From Planctomycetaceae bacterium (GTDB taxonomy: Bacteria; Planctomycetota; Planctomycetia; Pirellulales; Pirellulaceae): DNA of 64,000 nt. The DNA lies in contig JAIYDN010000078.1 in assembly GCA_027487485.1 (NCBI GenBank), forward strand, positions 1 through 64,000, in the 5' to 3' direction. The notes under the pieces are model-generated. The model saw nothing but the letters and a program-made list of their open reading frames with translations, was not told where the DNA came from and did no database searches. The translations under genes were made by a program, and so were the position numbers. The stretch's first letter is position 1. Each line of letters begins with the position of its first letter. Positions 33,006-40,287 of this stretch are shown one piece after another.

Positions 33006-35601
33006 TCGCCAACAGCAGGTTCTCGGCTTTTTCTAATTCGCCCATTGGTAACGGCGTCTCGCGATCCAAGAAATACTCGGCGTAGGCTTGAAGACCTTCC
33101 AGTTCCATACGTTCGTCATCGGTGATCGTTTCGTCAATCTTCTTGTCGATTAATTTGCCACGACGTCGATTCGTCTTCCGCCAGTCTTTTTTGTATTGAA
33201 CGAAATCACTGAAGCGAACCTTGCCACCTATCGATTTCGGAAGCAGGACGGATTGCTTAAATGGCACGCCCAGTCGATCCCAACCGTCAAAGAGTGAAAG
33301 AAGTTGATATTCGAGATCGATGGGCAGGTTGTATTGGCGAAGGGTAGCGGCATCGACTTCTGCTAACAGAGCCTGAAGATCGTTCGGTGCTGAATTGGAA
33401 TCGACTGCTTCAAAATATCGATTGACGGAGGAATCAATTTCCTCAGAGTCGAGTGATTGTGGTATTGGAATGTGACGCACTGTGCTCACGAGATTGTCTC
33501 GCTTGCCGAGGTGTGAAAACGCAAAGGCGTTAGCAACCGGTGAATTGAATACGGCCCAAAGCGTCTTTAGTGAGAGCGATTCGGAGCGCACCGTGATAAA
33601 TCGACTGGCCGCAGGCCGCCCTCGGTTGTCAATGAGTGCCTTAAGTCGCCAGGGCCCACGAGATACGCGTGCATAGTTAAGCAACACTTGAGGAACGTCG
33701 GTCGTGGCTCCCGTTCTAGTGTGCAGAATTGCGTCTTTCTCCAAATTCATCCAGTAGAGAGTCGGCGTGTTCGTCAGGGCGATATTGGCAGGTTCAAAAC
33801 GATAGTACCCCTCAATAGCTCCCGGAAACTTCTCCGCCGAGTATGTCTTCGTACCCGACGGGAGGTCTTTGCCATGGTACGCGAGCCCCTGCCCAATCTC
33901 GCAGATTTCGCCTAAGCCTTGATATTCAGAAAGTTCTGACCAGACTTCCTCAAGATCAGGAATTCGCATATCCCATTCGTTGTCTTCCACAAACCGAGCC
34001 TGCGGTACATGCTTTGGATTTGACGACTCGTAGTTTGATCGAAAGCGATCCATCTCCCATTCGCGGACGCGTTGAAAAAGCACTTTCGATCGCGAAACTT
34101 TTGCCTCTTCATTGCGTCGGCCAATTAGCACGGTGGATTCAACGTCGGCGAAGCTGAACACGTTATCGGCGAAAAGGGAAATTTCACGCAGCTCGAAATC
34201 TTCAAGCATCGACTTCCGCACGTCACGAGCGAAGCGACCGTGAAGCATTGACTGCGGCATCACAAACCCAAAAACGCTGCCCGGTTGCATGCTCGCCAAA
34301 GTCCGCCGCAACATCTCAACGGCTTTGTTGTTGACGGTCGGTGACGCCCCTTTCGCGGCATATTGCTGTAGCTCGGTCTCCGAAAAATTCTCAAAAGGAG
34401 GATTCGCTAGGACGATCGTGCTGGACTTCGCTTGAGCCTCGAGGTCATTTGTGAGGAACATGTCTTCCGCTTCCAAATCCCATCCATCGGGGTTTGGAAG
34501 GTCGGTCAGCGTCAACGCCAAGCGAGCCAGTTCCAACGCGAAAGAGTCTTTGTCGAGTCCATGAATCCGCTTGCGAAGATACTGACGTCGTCTGCCGGGC
34601 GTTGCTTTGTTTTCGGGAAGCAATTCCGTCAGCAATCGCATTGCCGAAACCAAGAATGCAGCGTGGCCGCATGCAGGCTCGAACACGCTGCGATTCTCTT
34701 CCGGGATTTCCTGAATCCAATCGGAAAGATGACCAACGATGTAGTCAACCAAGTACGACGGTGTGCTGTGCGTACCCAATTCGGCGCGAGTTGCTTTAGA
34801 GATCAATGTATTCTCATAGACATACGCCAACGCTTCCGTCGTCGTCATCGCAAGGTTGCTGAATCGAGCGATGTCCTGAGCAACGAGATCAAGCGCGTCA
34901 TGCTTCGTCTTGGAGTTGATCGGTATCGCGGGTGTCCCGTAGTGACCGGCAAGCGCAGCAAACACGGCGTCGACATCCAGCAAATCGAGTTGCTCGAAAT
35001 TGGGTACATCCTTGTCTCTCAGTATCTTTGCCGACACGAGCCAGAAGACCGACTTGAGCAGCCAGTGCCCTTGCTGTTCGGAGATTGCATCCCACCCGAG
35101 TCGCGACTTTGTTGTCGTCACGTTTCGTTCAATCAACCGTTCCAGTGACGCGCCAACTTCCTCCTCGATCAACGGCATCAATCCCGCATCAACGAAGCTC
35201 AACTGAAATTCGCTTCGGAACCTGCCCCAAGTTTTCGCACGATAGATCGCGTTGGGTGAGAAGTCGTCTTTTCGGTCCCTAAAAAAATCCTCGACTCGAT
35301 CTTCGCTGATGGATTCTTTGAACTGCGCCTGACCGACTCCCTGAGTCCACCAGAGCAACGAATTGTCAGTGCAGACAAAAACCAGCGGAGCACCAGTCGC
35401 ACGACATTGCTCGACTTCGCGTCTTGGATCGCCCTCTGACTCTAGCACAGCGATGCAAGAGCTGCGTGCATCAAACGGCAACTGAGCGAACCCGACCAAC
35501 GGCTTCACCGTTTGGTCATCGCGGAATCGGTAATCGTGACGCAACCAATCCGGACGATAGCCACAAGCAACGAGCTGCGTTTTGACCTTGCTGAGTTTCA
35601 T
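32965..35601 (-). CDS. N6-adenine DNA methyltransferase, restriction-modification type
   Basis: This 878-residue protein has an N-terminal domain of about 250 residues with PLVFVCTDNSLLWW, then GTHSTPSYLVDYIV (motif X region, 277-289), motif I FEPACGHAAF (307-316), motif IV LANPPFENF (398-406) and a C-terminal half that resembles a target recognition domain. This is the layout of HsdM-like and type IIG enzymes. The N-terminal domain has acidic and basic residues (VLESEGDPRREVEQC) that could be a nuclease-like fold, but I cannot confirm a PD-ExK motif. The HNH gene overlaps its end. The pair probably restricts foreign DNA or stabilises the element. Confidence 0.9.
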   Translation of the reverse strand: MKLSKVKTQLVACGYRPDWLRHDYRFRDDQTVKPLVGFAQLPFDARSSCIAVLESEGDPRREVEQCRATGAPLVFVCTDNSLLWWTQGVGQAQFKESISEDRVEDFFRDRKDDFSPNAIYRAKTWGRFRSEFQLSFVDAGLMPLIEEEVGASLERLIERNVTTTKSRLGWDAISEQQGHWLLKSVFWLVSAKILRDKDVPNFEQLDLLDVDAVFAALAGHYGTPAIPINSKTKHDALDLVAQDIARFSNLAMTTTEALAYVYENTLISKATRAELGTHSTPSYLVDYIVGHLSDWIQEIPEENRSVFEPACGHAAFLVSAMRLLTELLPENKATPGRRRQYLRKRIHGLDKDSFALELARLALTLTDLPNPDGWDLEAEDMFLTNDLEAQAKSSTIVLANPPFENFSETELQQYAAKGASPTVNNKAVEMLRRTLASMQPGSVFGFVMPQSMLHGRFARDVRKSMLEDFELREISLFADNVFSFADVESTVLIGRRNEEAKVSRSKVLFQRVREWEMDRFRSNYESSNPKHVPQARFVEDNEWDMRIPDLEEVWSELSEYQGLGEICEIGQGLAYHGKDLPSGTKTYSAEKFPGAIEGYYRFEPANIALTNTPTLYWMNLEKDAILHTRTGATTDVPQVLLNYARVSRGPWRLKALIDNRGRPAASRFITVRSESLSLKTLWAVFNSPVANAFAFSHLGKRDNLVSTVRHIPIPQSLDSEEIDSSVNRYFEAVDSNSAPNDLQALLAEVDAATLRQYNLPIDLEYQLLSLFDGWDRLGVPFKQSVLLPKSIGGKVRFSDFVQYKKDWRKTNRRRGKLIDKKIDETITDDERMELEGLQAYAEYFLDRETPLPMGELEKAENLLLANAANKGDERDSRL

Positions 35602-35639
35602 TGCGGACTACACTTGTAAAGTAAACGCCTAACGCAAGG

Positions 35640-35963
35640 CTAAGCACACTTGCTCACTATGCCATTCGATTTTAAGTCTGACTCCGAATACTTACTTAGT
35701 TGCAACTCCAAGAGATGCGCTGCTACCTGCATTGGACTGATCTTCCGATCTTCAGAGCTGAGTAGCCTTGCCAGATCGCCTAACAATTCTGCCGTTTCCT
35801 CGCTCATGGGGAGTTTTCCGTATTGATTCCAAGTTGGGTCGGATGGACGTCCTGGACGCGCACCTTCACTCGGTTTCAGGCGGCACTTCAACGATTTTGA
35901 CAGCCGATGAAGACAAGTCGACTGCGAAGTGATTGAACTAGAGCGTTTGACACGTTTGGTCAC
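35640..35963 (-). CDS. Small hypothetical protein upstream of the methyltransferase
   Basis: I chose GTG 35963 (107 residues), which has AAGGGA 7 bases upstream; an ATG at 36101 adds 46 residues that do not look protein-like. After a basic N-terminus the protein reads RPGRPSDPTWNQYGKLPMSE and then a helical region SPMQVAAHLLELQLSKYSES. This could be a small DNA-binding regulator of the restriction-modification operon. It lies 38 bases upstream of the methyltransferase start on the same strand. No family recognised. Confidence 0.55.
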   Translation of the reverse strand: MTKRVKRSSSITSQSTCLHRLSKSLKCRLKPSEGARPGRPSDPTWNQYGKLPMSEETAELLGDLARLLSSEDRKISPMQVAAHLLELQLSKYSESDLKSNGIVSKCA

Positions 35964-36496
35964 GATATTTCCCTTGACTGAGCGAAACAGGTTTTGCCGC
36001 CTAGTTCTACAAAAAACGCTGTCACTTTCTACCCCAAAAGTCGACTCAGATAGCTGACCCATTTGACGTGTTGCACATCGGGTCGTTGAATTACCGAGCA
36101 TTTTGAGCTGTTCTTGATTCCATCAACACTTAGTCCCGATTGAAGACGATATCGACTCGCTTATCAAAAAATAGTCGGTTGGGACCAGTCCCAAGAAGCC
36201 GGTGAAGTAATGCACCTCATGACGAACCGTCATTATACAGTTTTCACATCACTTCGCCGCTTGACTTGGTTTGACACGCCGGAGCGTGAAATCGGAAAGA
36301 ACAAAAGATGGCTTGTTTTATCGTCCAATGGCCTGTCTTGTTGTCAAGCGTCAAGCAATACCACTCAATGTCCGCTCTAAACAAATTAAAATTAATCGCC
36401 ATTGTAACGAGGTCTGATGGCAGCTAGACACGAGTACAGTCGCGAACTACTGTTCGGTATCTTTCGACCGCGGGTTCGAATCCACTACGAGCAAAA
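35964..36496. other. Intergenic region, 533 bases, no gene seen
   Basis: No convincing gene. The segment is AT-rich around 36330-36410. A T-loop-like GGGTTCGAATCC at 36473 is not part of a recognisable tRNA. The leftward promoter for the methyltransferase operon is probably here. Confidence 0.4.
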
Positions 36497-37126
36497 TCAA
36501 TTGGCCCGACGCAATTCTGACTCTAGATCTTGCTCCAGAATCCTCCGAAGCAGCAGTACATCTCCTTCAACCTTAAGCTTCGTTAGAATTCCAATTCGAT
36601 GACGAGCTACAGCTTGAAAACTGACGCCAAATTCGGAAGCTATTTCAGCTATCGTTTTTCCTTCGAAAAGGAACAATAAAACTTGACGTTCTTTCGGGGT
36701 TAGGGTCCTCAATCGTTGGATCTCCACTGCTTTTCTCACTTCGAATTCGTAGGCTTTTTTACTGGCTTCGATGCAGTTCTTGACGCTTTGAACGAGCCTT
36801 TCTGGATGAACGGGTTTTTCAAAATACTCTGTGACCCCATTTCGAAACGCGTTCGTTACGGATGAAACATCGCCATGTGCAGTGATGATTACAGAAGGCA
36901 AGTTCCACCCTTGCTCTAGGGCCTTTTGATACATTTCTATTCCGTTCATGCCTGGTAAAACAAGCTCGGTAACAATGCAGCCCACACGACTTTCCAACTC
37001 TGAAGCTAAGAAATCCTCCGCTGTTTCAAAGCACTTTGACTGAATACCGTGCAAGCCAAGGAGGCACACCGTGGAATCACGAGAACCCTCGTCATCTTCA
37101 ATCAAATAGACGGTCGTGGTAGGCAA
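36497..37126 (-). CDS. FixJ/LuxR-type response regulator with Glu at the phosphorylation site
   Basis: This 209-residue protein has a receiver domain (1-120: YLIEDDEGSR, SVIITAHGDV, FEKPVHP) and a C-terminal LuxR-type helix-turn-helix (LTPKERQVLLFLFEGKT, EIASEFGVSFQAVARHR). At the phospho-acceptor position, residue 54, the sequence is VTELVLPGMNG where the family has VTD. Glu can mimic a phosphorylated Asp, so the protein may be permanently active or regulated another way. The start must be TTG 37126 because a stop lies two codons upstream; AGGA precedes it at usual distance. No sensor kinase is beside it. Confidence 0.88.
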   Translation of the reverse strand: MPTTTVYLIEDDEGSRDSTVCLLGLHGIQSKCFETAEDFLASELESRVGCIVTELVLPGMNGIEMYQKALEQGWNLPSVIITAHGDVSSVTNAFRNGVTEYFEKPVHPERLVQSVKNCIEASKKAYEFEVRKAVEIQRLRTLTPKERQVLLFLFEGKTIAEIASEFGVSFQAVARHRIGILTKLKVEGDVLLLRRILEQDLESELRRAN

Positions 37127-37686
37127 GATTTAAAATTCCTAAGCATGTCGTAACACATTCGTCGTTCAAGTTACCGATTGTAGAGGATTCTCGATTGTGT
37201 TGTTGTCTACCGCAAAGATATAGGCGCTCGTTTTGTCTGGCCGAGCGACGCGTTTTTGAACGCCTTAGGATTAAGTTCCAGTCCACCATAATCCCTTCGC
37301 AATTTCCTGACCAGCTATTAGTAGTCTTGATTCCAGGCTTCAACAACTACTGTTGTTGCGACTTCTCCATTCGCAAGCGTCCGAGGGTCAAGATGGTCTC
37401 GCGGGCGTGCTTTGGCACCTTATCCCAGGATTCAACGAGTTGCAACAATTCTTTGTCAATCGATGCCTTGAATGGACAGTTGGTGTCACCTTCTTGCAGC
37501 GCCGGTGCAGCGAGACTACAATTAAAGTCAGTGCAAGGAGCACAGCCGTAAGTACTTACGTTAGAATTCGCGAGGGGTTCAACTCCCCGAGCGACCACTT
37601 CTTATTCTCTCACGGATCGAGTTTTTCTTACTTGGTCCCTTTTATGCCTCGCTCAGGCAAATCCCCCCTAAAAAGTCTTTTCATCT
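37127..37686. other. Gap at the accessory/core boundary
   Basis: This 560-base stretch between the response regulator and the TrmH-family gene holds an integrase-tail-like fragment (37347-37598) and a T-arm-like sequence GGGGTTCAACTCCCC at 37574. Otherwise I see nothing. It may mark the right end of the accessory region. Confidence 0.4.
37347..37598 (-). pseudogene. Possible C-terminal remnant of an integrase-like protein
   Basis: A leftward 83-codon frame reads VARGVEPLANSNVS at its start and ends in DKELLQLVESWDKVPKHARE followed by TILTLGRLRM. The end resembles the C-terminal tails I remember on planctomycete tyrosine recombinases (an aromatic-D-x-L-P-x-x-x-x-x-x-I-L pattern). The start reads through a tRNA T-arm-like sequence. 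This would fit the leftover of an integrase gene at an attachment site. No catalytic residues are present, so the call is tentative. Confidence 0.35.
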
Positions 37687-38565
37687 GTGTCGATTGAAAC
37701 CATCACCAGTCTTAGCAATCCCCGGATCAAAGCCGCCAGTTCTTTGCGTGAAGCAAGAGAACGTCGCGACAGTGGATTGATGATTATTGATGGGGACGAG
37801 ATCGCGCGACATGCTCATGCTGGCGGGATCGAGTGTACCGAATTGTTTATCGGGGACACCACCGATGAAATGCACCGCAGCTTGATTCTGGATTGGCAGC
37901 AGCTGGTACCCGAAATTCGAATCAACGTGGTGGCTCGACCAGCTATGGCCAAGCTCCAATATGGCGGCCGCGATGAAGCACTGATTGCGATCGCACGGCA
38001 GCCAAGCCCTGCCTTAGAGACTTTGGATGAACGTATCGTCGCTCGCGGAAGTGCCGGAGATTCCAAATGCTTTTTGGTCTTGGATCGAGTCGAGAAGCCT
38101 GGCAATCTAGGAGCGGTAATGCGGACCGCAGATGCAGCCGGCGTAAGTGCAGTTTTGCTAAGTGATCCGGTTAGCGAAACTTGGAATCCCAATGCGATAC
38201 GAGCCAGTTTGGGAGCTCTGTTCCGAGTGCCGATCGCCATAGGTTCGGCCCGGCAAGTGCAGCGATGGCTCAGCGAGCGAGCCGTCACGATGTATGCTGC
38301 ACGCGTGAATGGCGAGCACTCTCATACATCGATCGTTTATGATGCGTCTACCGCCATCATCGTAGGTAATGAAACCGATGGACTTGGGCGGGAATGGGAA
38401 CCTAAAAGTCAAGATGAAGCTACCGGTGTACAGGCGATTCGAATACCGATGTTCGGAGCCATCGACTCGCTGAATGTCTCGGTGAGCACCTCGATCGTGC
38501 TCTACGAGTACTTGCGTCAGCAAGGACGCTTTAGGACTCCCGAATCAGGCTCTCTAGCCGATTGA
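37687..38565 (+). CDS. TrmH/SpoU-family RNA 2'-O-methyltransferase
   Basis: This 292-residue protein has the three SPOUT motifs: LDRVEKPGNLGAVMRTADAA (motif 1), IVGNETDGLG (motif 2) and IPMFGAIDSLNVSVSTSIVL (motif 3). The C-terminal part forms the trefoil-knot methyltransferase that modifies ribose in rRNA or tRNA. The N-terminal part (SLSNPRIKAASSLREARER) is the usual RNA-binding domain. In most members motif 3 reads IPM-G-SLNVS. The start is GTG 37687. It is the first clear core gene right of the accessory region. The exact target base is not readable. Confidence 0.92.
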   Translation: MSIETITSLSNPRIKAASSLREARERRDSGLMIIDGDEIARHAHAGGIECTELFIGDTTDEMHRSLILDWQQLVPEIRINVVARPAMAKLQYGGRDEALIAIARQPSPALETLDERIVARGSAGDSKCFLVLDRVEKPGNLGAVMRTADAAGVSAVLLSDPVSETWNPNAIRASLGALFRVPIAIGSARQVQRWLSERAVTMYAARVNGEHSHTSIVYDASTAIIVGNETDGLGREWEPKSQDEATGVQAIRIPMFGAIDSLNVSVSTSIVLYEYLRQQGRFRTPESGSLAD

Positions 38566-38734
38566 GCTCTTCGTTGATCTCGATGGAGATTTGATTGGGG
38601 GTTTTCGCTTGTTTGGAAGGTCGATTGAATCGACTTTGAATCGGTTCGCTGTGGCGAAGTCGGTTGACCAAAATCTGGTCGAGCTGCCCTAAATAGTTGT
38701 CTTCTGCATTGCGTTGTTGCCAAGTCTTTATCAC
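38531..38734 (-). CDS. Small hypothetical protein convergent with the TrmH-family gene
   Basis: This 67-residue frame starts at GTG 38734 with GAGG 9 bases upstream and overlaps the 3' end of the TrmH-family gene by 35 bases. It reads IKTWQQRNAEDNYLGQLDQI and ends SIEINEELNRLESLIRES, a charged helical protein. The reading looks protein-like, and I vaguely recall similar short planctomycete proteins. No function is suggested. Confidence 0.5.
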   Translation of the reverse strand: MIKTWQQRNAEDNYLGQLDQILVNRLRHSEPIQSRFNRPSKQAKTPNQISIEINEELNRLESLIRES

Positions 38735-38999
38735 GGATGCACCTCAAAACGAAACATGGTTACCTCCATGTGTAGATCCAAGAGTTGGGCTTCATCCAAT
38801 CGGCCAAAGAAAACCTATAACACGCAAGTTTGATCCGATCTAAATGTGTATCGAATCCGCTCGTTTTCAAATAAATCGTCGACGAGAAGTTGTCGCGATC
38901 GGCAAAATCGCGCCAGTCGTGCGCGTTAGAATGGTTGACCTGCACGGGGTTTTGGCTAAGCAATAGATTTTGGCAAGTAATAAGCCACTACGCTCGGTG

Positions 39000-40280
39000 C
39001 TATGCCTTCAGAAGTCCACGCACATAGTCTTTGAACTGAATCATTTCCGCTGGCGGACTGGGGCCAATGATCAAAGGGCCTTGGTTGGGACCGGGACGTA
39101 GACCGTGGCTGCCTTGAACCAGACTTGGGTCGAGAGGGATCACGTCCATTTTGTACCTCATTCCCAGTTTCTTCTGTATCAGACGACCAACAGCGCGAAG
39201 TTTAGAGGTCATGAAAAGCTCTACGGGGTCGTAACCAGGTTTCCGGTGAATGTCGACCGTACGAGCAAAATCGGGCGCGTTCCTATCATCAAGCCAGTAG
39301 TAGTAGTTGAACCAGGCGTTTTCTTTTGCAAGAACAATCCATTCACCACTGCGTGAATGATCAAGGCTTAGTTCCGCAGGTGCAACAACCTGGTCGACCC
39401 CATCTAGGCGTTCGACGAGTGCTTTCACCTCGCGCAAGACTGATGGGTCTTGCACATAAAGATGGGCGACTTGGTGATCGACGACCGCAAACGCCTTCGA
39501 GTCGCCAGGCAGCATAATCTCTCCGAACGGTCCATTTCGGACAGCCAGATAACCTGCTTCGCGCAAGGCGCGATTGATAGAGATGGATTGATTTACCGGG
39601 ACAAGTCCATACTCTGATACGACGATGGGAATGGCATCGATGCTGTGAGCCGCCTCGATTACGATTGCGGCACAGCGGTCTACTTCAGCGACTCGATCCG
39701 GGCTGGGGTGCGATAGCCTTTGAAAGTCGTAGTCAAGGTGTGGCAGGTAGGTAAGCGTTAGGTGCGGCATGTTCTTTTTCATGACGAGTGCCGTAGACTT
39801 CGCGATCCACTCGGAGGCAGGTAGCCCAGCGTTGGGGCCCCAAAAAGAAAAGAAGGGAAAAGGCCCTAGCGACTGCGTGAGGCTGCATTCCGTCTTGTCG
39901 AGCACATCAAATACTTTGGAACCATCGCAACCGTAATACGGTTTTGGCGTAACGCTCCATCGGACGGGAGCATGCTGATTGAACCACCAAAAGAGCTTGG
40001 CCGTTTCGATGCCATGATAAAGCAAATCATCGCTTTGAATCAAAGAGTTCGCTTGCTGCCAAAACCGAACTTCGGCAGTATCCCGAAAATACCATCCGTT
40101 CCCAACGATGCCATGTTGGTTAGGAAGCTTGCCAGTCAGCATGGTGGCTTGCGAGGTGCATGTCACGGCTGGGTACGGAGCATGCCAAGGTTGAGCGTGG
40201 CCGAGTCTTTTTAGATTCGGCGCATGTTCTAGCAGGTCGGGCGTAAGGCCAACAACATTGATGATGCAGACGCGTGACAC
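39000..40280 (-). CDS. Alkaline-phosphatase superfamily phosphodiesterase/nucleotide pyrophosphatase-like protein
   Basis: This 426-residue protein belongs to the type I phosphodiesterase/nucleotide pyrophosphatase group. Its start region CIINVVGLTPDLLEH, the nucleophile region PAVTCTSQATMLTG with Thr as nucleophile, HGIVGNGW, LPHLDYDFQR (metal ligands Asp and His), VSEYGLVPV (where the family has SDHG) and VVDHQVAHLY are all recognisable. Replacing SDHG by SEYG removes two usual metal ligands at that site, so activity may differ. The start is GTG 40280. The gene begins 7 bases after the tyrosine autokinase stop on the same strand, so they are one transcript. Confidence 0.8.
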   Translation of the reverse strand: MSRVCIINVVGLTPDLLEHAPNLKRLGHAQPWHAPYPAVTCTSQATMLTGKLPNQHGIVGNGWYFRDTAEVRFWQQANSLIQSDDLLYHGIETAKLFWWFNQHAPVRWSVTPKPYYGCDGSKVFDVLDKTECSLTQSLGPFPFFSFWGPNAGLPASEWIAKSTALVMKKNMPHLTLTYLPHLDYDFQRLSHPSPDRVAEVDRCAAIVIEAAHSIDAIPIVVSEYGLVPVNQSISINRALREAGYLAVRNGPFGEIMLPGDSKAFAVVDHQVAHLYVQDPSVLREVKALVERLDGVDQVVAPAELSLDHSRSGEWIVLAKENAWFNYYYWLDDRNAPDFARTVDIHRKPGYDPVELFMTSKLRAVGRLIQKKLGMRYKMDVIPLDPSLVQGSHGLRPGPNQGPLIIGPSPPAEMIQFKDYVRGLLKA

Positions 40281-40287
40281 GATCGAC

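Noticed and set aside
36468-36490. T-loop-like GCGGGTTCGAATCC suggesting a tRNA
   Set aside because: The T-stem has a mismatch and there is no matching acceptor 5' strand within 100 bases upstream.
37570-37595. Possible tRNA or tmRNA 3' end
   Set aside because: The T-arm is good, but no complementary 5' acceptor strand (GGTCGCT-like) exists upstream; treated as a remnant only.
38760-38963. Leftward 67-codon frame
   Set aside because: No motif, no clear ribosome site, and composition close to random; not listed as a gene.
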